A stretch of DNA of 64,000 bases from NCBI RefSeq assembly GCF_025628895.1, contig NZ_JAOTJC010000005.1:62001-126000 (forward strand), written 5' to 3'. The position numbers were made by a program, and so were the translations under genes. This document shows, in pieces, positions 57,244 through 64,000 of the stretch. The DNA is from Alteromonas salexigens (GTDB lineage: Bacteria; Pseudomonadota; Gammaproteobacteria; Enterobacterales; Alteromonadaceae). The stretch's first letter is position 1, and each line of letters opens with the position of its first letter. The notes under the pieces were generated by a model, which searched no databases, was not told the DNA's origin, and was given only the letters and a program-made list of their open reading frames with translations.

Positions 57244-58674
57244 ATGCAGGCAGGTGGCAGTCCACTTGCGGGAGCCTGGTCGGTGTCTTCAATTGAAGGT
57301 CTGGATATTCGCAAGATCCTGGAACATGCCCATGTCGGGGTGGTTATCCATCGCGCCGACACCTCTATCATTTACGCCAACCCCGCAGCGCTTAAGCTAC
57401 TTCAGCTGGAATACCAGGAGATCATCGGCGCTGATGCCTACGACCCGAAGTGGCACTTTATTGATGAAAGCGGCTGTCCCCTGAACCTTGACGATTATCC
57501 GGTGAACCGGGTTCAGAAAACGGGGACTAATATCGACAATGAGATAATGGGCATGGTAGATGCTGGCGGCCAGGATATCAGCTGGTTTATGGTGAACGCC
57601 TATATGGAGGGGCGGCCCGGAGCCGATTCATGTTTTGTAGTGGTGACATTCTCTGACGTGACCGCCACGGTAAAACCCTTTTCTGCGGAGGATATTTTAG
57701 AGAACGCCCAGGATGTAATAATCGTGACCGAAGCAGACGATATTGACTATCCCAACGGTCCCCGCATTGTGTACGTTAACAAAGCTTTCGAGCAACTGAC
57801 CGGTTACAGTAAAGACGAGGTTCTGGGCGAAACGCCGCGCATCTTACAAGGCTCACTTACTGATAAGGAGGCCCGCAAGAAAATTCGTTCGGCGTTACAA
57901 AAGAAGCAGGCTATTACGCAGACCTTACTGAATTATGGCCGCAATGGTCGCCCCTACTGGATGGAAATGAATATCCTGCCGCTGACTAACCGGCATGGCA
58001 CCGTCACCCATTTCGCCGCCATTCAGCGTGACGTCTCACAAATCAAGTTTCAGCAAGAGCAGTTAGAAAACCGCAATCGGGACTTGCGTGCGCTCAAGGT
58101 AAGTCTTGAGCAGAAGGTAAAGGAGCGGACGCTGTCACTCCAGCATGCCACCCGAAAGCTGGAAAAGCTGGCGTATTTCGACTCCCTTACCGAACTGCCT
58201 AACCGGCGCTTTTTTTCGGTACAGCTTGAGAAGCAAATAAAATCCTGCTCAAGGCGCAAAGCCTTGATTGCGTTTGGCCTCCTGGATATCGATAACTTCA
58301 AAAAGGTCAATGACACCCGCGGGCATACGGCGGGAGATAAAGTGCTGCAAGCTGTCGCTGCCAGCTTATGCAACTCGCTGCGTGGCGAAGATGTGGTATG
58401 CCGTTACGGCGGTGAAGAATTTGCGTTCGCGCTATCGGTTGCTAATGAACAGGAAGTGAAAGCGGCCTGTGAAAGAGTCATAGAAGGGATCCGGACAATG
58501 CAGGTGCCGGGTGCGGGCGACGCACTGGCAATAACCGCCAGTATGGGCGTCACCTACATGAAATGTGACGAGCATGCTAATGAAGCCGACCTCTGCCGGC
58601 GGGCTGATGAGTTAATGTACGAAGCCAAGAGGGCAGGCAAAAACCGTTATCTGCTTGAGCCATTAGACCAATAA
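57244..58674 (+). CDS. PAS-PAS-GGDEF diguanylate cyclase
   Basis: A 476-residue predicted cytoplasmic signalling enzyme making cyclic di-GMP. The first PAS domain spans about 17-125, the second about 150-265 (IVYVNKAFEQLTGYSKDEVL, then GRNGRPYWMEMNILPL), a coiled coil about 270-305 and GGDEF about 310-476. The active site is intact (RYGGEEFAFAL), and RGED five residues upstream is the product-inhibition site. The second PAS resembles LOV or PAC-type modules but lacks a visible cysteine motif. An internal GTG at 57283 with GGGAG upstream is an alternative start. Confidence 0.92.
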   Translation: MQAGGSPLAGAWSVSSIEGLDIRKILEHAHVGVVIHRADTSIIYANPAALKLLQLEYQEIIGADAYDPKWHFIDESGCPLNLDDYPVNRVQKTGTNIDNEIMGMVDAGGQDISWFMVNAYMEGRPGADSCFVVVTFSDVTATVKPFSAEDILENAQDVIIVTEADDIDYPNGPRIVYVNKAFEQLTGYSKDEVLGETPRILQGSLTDKEARKKIRSALQKKQAITQTLLNYGRNGRPYWMEMNILPLTNRHGTVTHFAAIQRDVSQIKFQQEQLENRNRDLRALKVSLEQKVKERTLSLQHATRKLEKLAYFDSLTELPNRRFFSVQLEKQIKSCSRRKALIAFGLLDIDNFKKVNDTRGHTAGDKVLQAVAASLCNSLRGEDVVCRYGGEEFAFALSVANEQEVKAACERVIEGIRTMQVPGAGDALAITASMGVTYMKCDEHANEADLCRRADELMYEAKRAGKNRYLLEPLDQ

Positions 58675-58846
58675 TCTGCAGTTCTTGCTACGTCTGGAGC
58701 AGGTGTAATACCCCCTTTTTCCTCGCTGACACTTTTTCTTACAGACTTCCTGCGCCCAGGCCGTGTTAATGCATCGACGCTGGCGAGCCAATAGGCTACA
58801 TTTTACCGGTTAAAAAATAATAAACTGACCGATCAGGGAGAAATTT

Positions 58847-60670
58847 GTGAAGGTATTTAAAGCGTTACTATTAAGTGCGGCGGTGGCCACTGCACTAACC
58901 GGCCCCGTAACAGCACAGCCACAGTCTGACACTACAGGCAGTGTCGCGGCTAAACAGCAAAGCGAACATGACCAGCTGTTTGCCCTGTTTGCGGCAGCCA
59001 ATGAACGTGAGCTGGCACTTAACCCTATTTCCGGCTTATTCAGGGGCGATATGCGTCGTGCCGACCGGCTGGGTGATTATCTGACTGACGCGCATACCAT
59101 TGCCATCCGCACCAATACACTGCTGAATTTGTCAGAGCTGGAAAAAATTGACCGTACTCAACTCAATGACACCGATAAGCTGGCTTACGATGTGTTTGAG
59201 TACAATCAGCAAAAACAGCTGAAAGGCACCAGCGAGGAAATCCTTGCCCTGACCGAAGTGCGCCCGGTGAACCATTTCAGTGGTTTCCATACGTTCTACC
59301 CCACCTTCGCCAGTGGCAAAGGCGCGGCCCCTTTCAATACCATCGAAGATTATGAGAACAACCTGTCCCGCCACCAGGACTACATCGACATCAGCGAGCG
59401 GGCCATTGACAAGTTCCGCGAAGGCATGGAAACCGGTGTGCTGGAAACCAAGCTGACCATTGACCGGGTTATCCAGCAATTTGATACCCAACTGGCCATC
59501 CCTCTGAAAGAGTCGCAATTCTGGGGGCCGGTGACACAGTTCCCGGACAGTTTTACCGATGAGCAGAAAGCCCGTCTGACAAAAGAGTATCTGGCTGCGA
59601 CTAAAGCCATTTATGCATCTACCGAGCGCATGCGTGACTTTTTGCGAGATGAGTATTTACCGGTTGCCCGTGAGAGCATAGGCCTAAGTCAGATGAAAGG
59701 TGGCGATAAGCTGTATAGCCACCTTATTGAAAACACCACTACTTTACCGTTAACCGCAGACTACCTGCATGAATTAGGTATGCAGGAAGTGGAGCGAATT
59801 AAAGCCGGCATGCTGGAAATTATGGATGAAGTGGAGTTTGAGGGCAGCCTGAACGAGTTTTTTGACTACGTGCGCACCGATCCTAAATTCAAGCCGGAGA
59901 GCCGGGAGGCACTGACTGAGTCCTATTATCGTATAGGCCGTGAGGTGGATGAGAAAATTGAGGACTACTTTTCCTTGCTGCCTGAAACTGACCTGGAGAT
60001 TAAACCTTACGATCCGGCCATTGAACAGTTCAGCGCTGGAGGCTCCTACCAGCGCGGCACGCCAGACGGATCGCGTCCCGGCACGTTTTATTTTAACGCC
60101 TATGACTTACCCAGTCGTCTGACTACCGGCAACGTGACGCTGTACCTTCACGAAGGCGCGCCGGGTCACCATTTCCAGATCAGTCTGGCGCAGGAAAATG
60201 AAGACCTGCCTGCATTTATGCGCTTTGGTGGGAATAACGCTTACGTAGAAGGGTGGGCGTTATATTCGGAAACCCTGGGTTATGAAATGGGCTTCTTTGA
60301 TGATCCCTGGAACCGTTATGGGACGTTACAGGACGAACAGTTACGGGCAATGCGTCTGGTCGTCGACACCGGCATCCATGCGAAAGGGTGGACCCGGGAG
60401 CAGGCTATCGACTTTATGCTGGAAAACTCGGGTATGACCCGCACTGAGGTAGTGGCCGAGGTCGAGCGTTATATTGCCATACCGTCACAGGCGCTGGGAT
60501 ATAAAGTTGGAGCACTGAAGATACAAGAATTACGTCAACAGGCCGAAGAAGAGTTAGGTGACGATTTTGATATCAAAGCCTTCCATGCCCAGGTACTGGG
60601 AACCGGCGCCTTGCCGTTGCCAATTCTGGAAGAAAAAATTGAACGCTGGATTGCCAGCGAAAAAAGCTAA
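58847..60670 (+). CDS. DUF885 family secreted peptidase-like protein
   Basis: A 607-residue exported protein starting at GTG 58847 (GGGAG upstream). The signal peptide is FKALLLSAAVATALTGPVTA. The domain is DUF885, whose metal-site signature LHEGAPGHHFQISLA (HExxxHH-like) lies near residue 430, with YVEGWALYSETLGYE downstream supplying a further ligand. Family members are thought to be zinc-dependent carboxypeptidases or M32/M3-like peptidases; that activity is inferred. It is a single-gene unit. Confidence 0.88.
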   Translation: MKVFKALLLSAAVATALTGPVTAQPQSDTTGSVAAKQQSEHDQLFALFAAANERELALNPISGLFRGDMRRADRLGDYLTDAHTIAIRTNTLLNLSELEKIDRTQLNDTDKLAYDVFEYNQQKQLKGTSEEILALTEVRPVNHFSGFHTFYPTFASGKGAAPFNTIEDYENNLSRHQDYIDISERAIDKFREGMETGVLETKLTIDRVIQQFDTQLAIPLKESQFWGPVTQFPDSFTDEQKARLTKEYLAATKAIYASTERMRDFLRDEYLPVARESIGLSQMKGGDKLYSHLIENTTTLPLTADYLHELGMQEVERIKAGMLEIMDEVEFEGSLNEFFDYVRTDPKFKPESREALTESYYRIGREVDEKIEDYFSLLPETDLEIKPYDPAIEQFSAGGSYQRGTPDGSRPGTFYFNAYDLPSRLTTGNVTLYLHEGAPGHHFQISLAQENEDLPAFMRFGGNNAYVEGWALYSETLGYEMGFFDDPWNRYGTLQDEQLRAMRLVVDTGIHAKGWTREQAIDFMLENSGMTRTEVVAEVERYIAIPSQALGYKVGALKIQELRQQAEEELGDDFDIKAFHAQVLGTGALPLPILEEKIERWIASEKS

Positions 60671-60981
60671 CAGTAATTAGTGCTTTGCAGAAACCAGCAG
60701 CGCCGTGACCGGCCTGTTGGTTTCGACAATAAGTGCTCACTTTCAATCACATCCCACTTAAAAGCAGTTCACCTCCCCGCACCTACCTCATTCTTAACAT
60801 GATATTCCGTTTTTTTGTTCCGCTGTGGTTATGGTAAAATCGCCGCTTATCTGAACGCCATTAGGCGTAAATAGTAGAAACGTCATATTCCGCATGCTGT
60901 TATTAAGGCCTTCACCTGAAGGCAGGATAATACGCACTGCTGAAAGTTGATCTTGTCATATTTGCCAGAGAGACGATGTAA
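60671..60981 (+). promoter_or_regulatory. Intergenic region with likely dusA promoter
   Basis: No gene is seen. An extended -10 element TGGTAAAAT ends at 60840, about 140 bases before dusA, preceded by a T-rich stretch but with no consensus -35 at the right spacing. The long leader between it and dusA contains no recognised riboswitch. Confidence 0.45.
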
Positions 60982-62028
60982 GTGTCTGACCTAAATAACA
61001 TTGCGCCTAATCATTCCAGTCCAGTTATCGACAGGCGTTTCTCCGTCGCGCCAATGCTGGATTGGACAGATCAACACTGTCGATACTTCTTGCGCCTTAT
61101 ATCCAGTCACGCGTTGCTGTATACCGAAATGGTGACGACCGGAGCGCTTATTTATGGCAAGGGTGATTATCTGGCGTTCAACGAAGAAGAACACCCGGTC
61201 GCCTTACAACTGGGTGGCAGTACTGCCGATGACATGGCGCGCTGCGCCGAAATGGCGCAAGCGCGGGGCTACGATGAAGTCAATATCAATGTGGGCTGTC
61301 CGTCAGATCGGGTTAAAAACGGTCGCTTCGGCGCCTGTCTGATGGCTGAGCCGGAACTGGTGGCAGCGTCAGTAAAAGCTATGCAGGCCGTGGTTGATAT
61401 TCCCGTCACCGTGAAATGCCGGATAGGGATAGACGACATGGACGAATACGCGGATTTTGCCCGCTTTATCGATATTGTCGCTGATGCCGGTTGCGATACT
61501 TTTATTGTGCATGCCCGCAAGGCCTGGTTACAGGGGTTGAGCCCGAAAGAAAACCGGGAAATACCGCCGCTCAATTATCCCCGGGTTCATCAGCTGAAAG
61601 CCTCTCACCCGGAGTTGTCGATTAGCATTAATGGTGGTATTAAAACCCTTGATGAAGCCGCCAGTCAGCTAGCCCATGTCGATGGCGTCATGATGGGTCG
61701 GGAGGCCTATGCGAATCCTTACTTGCTGGCCGATGTGGACAACACGCTGTTCGGCGCCAATACTCAGGCGCCTTCCCGCGAGCAGATAGTGTATGCCATG
61801 CAGGCCTATATTGAGCGCCAAACGGATCAGTGGTTTAAGCCCTGGCACGCGGCCCGTCATATGCTGGGGCTGTTTCAGGGACAAGCTGGCGGCCGCATAT
61901 GGCGGCGTTACCTGAGCCAGAATGGTACCGGCAAAAATCCGGATCCCAACTTGCTCATCAATGGGTTAGATGCAGTCTTAACCGCGCAGGCTAATGTGAA
62001 GACGTTTAACGAATCGAAGGTTGGTTAA
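60982..62028 (+). CDS. dusA: tRNA-dihydrouridine synthase A
   Basis: FMN-dependent enzyme reducing uridine 20/20a in tRNA D-loops, 348 residues. It starts at GTG 60982. RRFSVAPMLDWTDQHCRYF is the N-terminal FMN-binding segment, NVGCPSDRVKNGRFGACLM holds the catalytic cysteine, and FIVHARKAWLQGLSPKENR and ISINGGIKT complete the active-site barrel. In enterobacteria dusA sits next to pspG; here the following genes also lie by psp. Confidence 0.96.
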   Translation: MSDLNNIAPNHSSPVIDRRFSVAPMLDWTDQHCRYFLRLISSHALLYTEMVTTGALIYGKGDYLAFNEEEHPVALQLGGSTADDMARCAEMAQARGYDEVNINVGCPSDRVKNGRFGACLMAEPELVAASVKAMQAVVDIPVTVKCRIGIDDMDEYADFARFIDIVADAGCDTFIVHARKAWLQGLSPKENREIPPLNYPRVHQLKASHPELSISINGGIKTLDEAASQLAHVDGVMMGREAYANPYLLADVDNTLFGANTQAPSREQIVYAMQAYIERQTDQWFKPWHAARHMLGLFQGQAGGRIWRRYLSQNGTGKNPDPNLLINGLDAVLTAQANVKTFNESKVG

Positions 62029-62153
62029 AACCGCGAATCTAATTGGTCAAAAAAGCTACATTTTAATTGTCAGGCCGTCCCGGTGGCGGCCAAGTATTTT
62101 TCACCCTTCTTAAAAACCCTTTTGAATCAGTATGATAGTTTTTTATCACTGGT

Positions 62154-62169
62154 TGGCACACCTCTGGCA
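62154..62169 (+). promoter_or_regulatory. Candidate sigma-54 promoter (-24/-12)
   Basis: TGGCACACCTCTGGCA fits the pattern TGGCAC-R-N4-TTGCW with a single change in the -12 box (TGGC for TTGC), keeping the essential GG and GC pairs at the right spacing. It lies 60 bases before the small exported protein gene, leaving a leader of about 50 bases. Confidence 0.6.
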
Positions 62170-62229
62170 ATAGCAATACTGTCGCATCAACACTGGGTTG
62201 TTGCACTCACGGAAGTCAGAGGGAAACAC

Positions 62230-62520
62230 ATGAAAACGCAATCAGTAATTTTAGCTTCACTTCTCACGGCAGCATCATTCAGCGCGCCCGTTACTGCGCA
62301 GGAAATATCGTTAGAAGAGTTTGTTGGCCGGTTAATGAGCCAGGCTGTGGATGTAACCCGCCACGAAATTAACATGAGTGTCCAACAGGTGGTGGCTAAT
62401 ACCGCCCATATGTTTGACTTAGACGGCACGCTACCTGGTGGTTCAGTATCGGTGACAGACCTTGCGCAAAGCATGCGTGACGAACAAAAGGCCGCCGTGT
62501 CAGCCAGCGCGTCAGAGTAG
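62230..62520 (+). CDS. Small exported protein of unknown function
   Basis: A 96-residue protein. The ATG at 62230 follows GAGGGAAA and opens a clear signal peptide (MKTQSVILASLLTAASFSA, cleavage near PVTA-Q at 24). The upstream in-frame extension to 62083 crosses the sigma-54-like promoter and is rejected. The mature part is about 72 residues, mostly helical, without cysteine: EISLEEFVGRLMSQAVDVTR, then MFDLDGTLPGGSVS and an acidic tail. I do not recognise the family. It is followed 6 bases later by a 48-residue membrane peptide and then a terminator, forming a compact unit between dusA and pspA. Confidence 0.78.
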   Translation: MKTQSVILASLLTAASFSAPVTAQEISLEEFVGRLMSQAVDVTRHEINMSVQQVVANTAHMFDLDGTLPGGSVSVTDLAQSMRDEQKAAVSASASE

Positions 62521-62526
62521 CCGCGT

Positions 62527-62673
62527 ATGATTCAGCAATTCAGTGTGCTGCTGATCATGCTTATGCCAGTGTTGTCTTTTGCAGTGGGGGCGTTGTTATT
62601 CACCACTCGTAGTATGCGACGGCTGCTACAGCGTCGACCCCCCAAGGCTGGTTCTTCAAACAAACTGCTTTAA
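62527..62673 (+). CDS. 48-residue membrane peptide
   Basis: A short frame with one strong hydrophobic helix (QFSVLLIMLMPVLSFAVGAL) followed by a basic tail (TTRSMRRLLQRRPPK), which would leave the tail in the cytoplasm. It lies 6 bases after the exported protein gene and 1 base before a terminator stem. That placement, more than its sequence, argues that it is real. It is not similar in length or pattern to PspB, PspD or PspG as I know them. Confidence 0.6.
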   Translation: MIQQFSVLLIMLMPVLSFAVGALLFTTRSMRRLLQRRPPKAGSSNKLL

Positions 62674-62712
62674 AGTAGATAACGTTCATCTTGTTATCTG
62701 CTTTCTCTTTTT
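62672..62712 (+). terminator. Rho-independent terminator after small-protein unit
   Basis: A 12-base stem with one G-U pair (AAAGTAGATAAC / GTTATCTGCTTT), a 9-base loop and a T-rich tail. It starts inside the stop codon of the membrane peptide. Confidence 0.82.
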
Positions 62713-62991
62713 CTACCACCCGGTTTATTTCCCCTCTGTAACGCCTTAATCATCCCACTGGGTAGTGTGCACGCTAGATGCTTCCCCATATTGACTACCC
62801 CATTCAGATACTCACTAACGTGCCTGCGCGTCGGTATCGCGCCAATCCTGCTCTGTCACTAAACACCCAGTGGCGAAAAAGACAAACCGGGTTAGTCAAA
62901 TTCACTACTTATCATTGTCTAGCTCACAAATTATACCGACTGTTTAAGCGGTTTTTTAATAATTTCAATTAAAAACAACAAGTTAAAAATA
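62713..62991. other. Intergenic region upstream of the pspA promoter
   Basis: A 64-codon open frame (62778-62972) has no ribosome site and unlikely composition, and is not called. The stretch is the expected place for activator (PspF-type) binding sites, but no site could be assigned by eye. No divergent pspF is present. Confidence 0.4.
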
Positions 62992-63007
62992 TGGCACAGG
63001 TGTTGTA
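62992..63007 (+). promoter_or_regulatory. Sigma-54 promoter of pspA
   Basis: TGGCACAGGTGTTGTA matches TGGCAC-R-N4-TTGCW at all but one position. It lies 64 bases before the pspA start. Psp operons are classically sigma-54 dependent, so both pattern and context agree. Confidence 0.82.
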
Positions 63008-63070
63008 ATAACCAAATAACTTTCACTAATTCACTACGTGAAAATTTACAGGTAAACACAGGAGATGGTT

Positions 63071-63742
63071 ATGGGCATGTTTTCAAGAATGACAGACATT
63101 GTGCAGGCTAATATTAACGCCATGCTGGATAAAGCCGAAGATCCGGAAAAAGTGATTCGTCTGATTATCCAGGAAATGGAAGAAACGCTGGTGGAGATTC
63201 GTTCGGAAGCGGCGAAGTTCCTGGCAGAACAGAAACATTTAGATCGTCAGCTACAGCGGGTGAATAAAGAAGTCACCGGTTGGCAGGAAAAAGCGCAACT
63301 CGCCATTGATAAAGATAAAGAGACCCTGGCCCGGGCGGCGCTCGCAGAAAAACAGCGTTACGCTCAGCAGGCCGAGTCACTGCAACAACAACACGATACT
63401 ATCAGTGAGTCATTGGCGCAGCTGCAGGGTGATACCGGTCGGCTGAACGAAAAACTGGCCGAAGCGAAAGCGAAACAAAAGGCCATGGTGACACGTCAAC
63501 ATTCTGCATCAGTGCGGCTCAAAGTTAAGGCGGTAGAGCATAGCGATAAGATAAACCACGCTATGGCGCGCTTCGACCAGTACGAGCAACGTATTGACCA
63601 GCTCGAAGCACAGGTGGATGCATATGAGTTTACCGGCTCTGCTACACAGCCTCATTCACTGGATGCGCAGTTCCGTGCGCTGGAAGAGAATGATGCCATC
63701 GAGCGCGAACTCAACGCCATGAAGAAAAATAAAGCGGCCTAA
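63071..63742 (+). CDS. pspA: Phage shock protein A
   Basis: A 223-residue peripheral inner-membrane protein of the PspA/IM30/ESCRT-III superfamily that protects membranes under stress. I chose the ATG at 63071 (MGMFSRMTDIVQANIN), 6 bases after AGGAG, over the ATG at 63065, since it matches the family N-terminus. The N-terminal amphipathic helix is followed by long coiled-coil helices (EDPEKVIRLIIQEMEETLVE, in part EKVIRLIIQEME). In related systems it also inhibits the activator PspF. pspC follows after 54 bases. Confidence 0.96.
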   Translation: MGMFSRMTDIVQANINAMLDKAEDPEKVIRLIIQEMEETLVEIRSEAAKFLAEQKHLDRQLQRVNKEVTGWQEKAQLAIDKDKETLARAALAEKQRYAQQAESLQQQHDTISESLAQLQGDTGRLNEKLAEAKAKQKAMVTRQHSASVRLKVKAVEHSDKINHAMARFDQYEQRIDQLEAQVDAYEFTGSATQPHSLDAQFRALEENDAIERELNAMKKNKAA

Positions 63743-63754
63743 CTGATGTCAGAT

Positions 63755-63775
63755 CCGTCCGCCTGAGGCGGACGG
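63755..63775 (+). promoter_or_regulatory. Hairpin between pspA and pspC
   Basis: Perfect 9-base stem CCGTCCGCC / GGCGGACGG with a TGA loop, followed by CCCTTTACC rather than a T run. It may attenuate transcription or protect the pspA message, giving more PspA than PspC. Confidence 0.55.
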
Positions 63776-63796
63776 CCCTTTACCAGGAGAAGATGT

Positions 63797-64000
63797 ATGA
63801 AAATTCCCAGTTCACAAAAGCGAATTTACCGTGATTTGGATAATGCAGTAATTGCCGGTGTGTGCGCTGGCGTTGCCCGCTATCTGGACATTGATTCGGT
63901 GTGGGTGCGCGGCGCGGCCATTGTATCCTTGTTTGTTATGCCTACTCTTGCCGTGCTGGCTTACCTGGCGGCAGTGTTTCTTCTGCCAAGGTGGTCACTA
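63797..64000 (+). CDS. pspC: Phage shock protein C, partial
   Basis: The first 68 codons of a PspC-domain membrane protein; the window ends within the gene. The ATG at 63797 follows AGGAGA. RIYRDLDNAVIAGVCAGVAR is the PspC signature, and one membrane helix (SLFVMPTLAVLAYLAAVFLL) is visible. PspC normally senses membrane damage with PspB and recruits PspA. A pspB gene is not present between pspA and pspC as it is in E. coli. Confidence 0.93.
   Translation, partial: MKIPSSQKRIYRDLDNAVIAGVCAGVARYLDIDSVWVRGAAIVSLFVMPTLAVLAYLAAVFLLPRWSL

Noticed and set aside
62778-62972. 64-codon open frame between the small-protein unit and pspA
   Set aside because: No ribosome site, unlikely residue composition, and it fills the region expected to hold regulatory sites for the sigma-54 promoter.

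Overview
The window looks like a piece of chromosome from a marine gammaproteobacterium of the Alteromonadales, most likely Alteromonadaceae. The signs are tandem Oar-like TonB-dependent receptors with a carboxypeptidase-regulatory-like N-terminal domain, a Na+-translocating NADH:quinone reductase (NQR) operon, FabV as the enoyl-ACP reductase, several secreted peptidases, a TRAP transporter and the argR/mdh divergent pair. This placement is inferred from gene content. No rRNA or tRNA gene, insertion sequence, integrase, phage module or CRISPR array was found, and the region reads as core chromosome.

Layout. 0.3-6.7 kb: two paralogous TonB-dependent receptors, each followed by its own terminator. 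6.9-13.9 kb: a DJ-1/PfpI-type protein, argR facing mdh with an ARG-box-like operator between them, an alpha/beta hydrolase, ppc (minus strand) and an FKBP-type isomerase. 14.2-17.2 kb: a complete TRAP transporter (DctQ-DctM-DctP order), then fabV. 18.9-26.2 kb: nqrABCDEF, a terminator, then apbE (flavin transferase for NqrB/NqrC) and nqrM, which together supply and mature the sodium pump. 26.4-28.7 kb: dinB with a LexA-like box, a DUF1653 gene and a secreted metallo-beta-lactamase-fold protein. 28.7-32.7 kb (minus): a Thr/Ser dehydratase, exported amidohydrolase and amino-acid permease operon. 33-37.9 kb: a PH-like protein, an S8 subtilase and an S9 dipeptidyl-peptidase. 37.9-40.2 kb: an NAD(P)-binding protein, trmN6, an unknown gene and ygjV. 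40.8-44.6 kb (minus): exbD, then phoD-like, fldB and an LPD1/CLCA_X gene coupled by 8-base overlaps. 44.7-51.6 kb: a lipoprotein, msrA, a DCC/DUF393 gene overlapping an SDR, an NSS sodium symporter, a YeeZ-like epimerase, a DUF2884 protein and a small membrane protein. 51.6-54.8 kb (minus): an MscS channel and two tandem YihG-like acyltransferases. 54.9-56.8 kb: the glutathione-dependent formaldehyde pathway (frmA-frmB). 57-60.7 kb: a small DUF6435-like gene, a PAS-GGDEF cyclase and a DUF885 peptidase-like protein. 61-64 kb: dusA, a two-gene unit of tiny envelope proteins, then pspA and the start of pspC, cut by the window edge.

The most interesting spot is 62.1-64 kb. A near-consensus sigma-54 promoter precedes pspA, and a second sigma-54-like promoter precedes a 96-residue exported protein plus a 48-residue membrane peptide that I do not recognise. 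This suggests an additional, possibly undescribed envelope-stress unit co-regulated with the phage-shock response. Neither pspF nor pspB is at its usual place.
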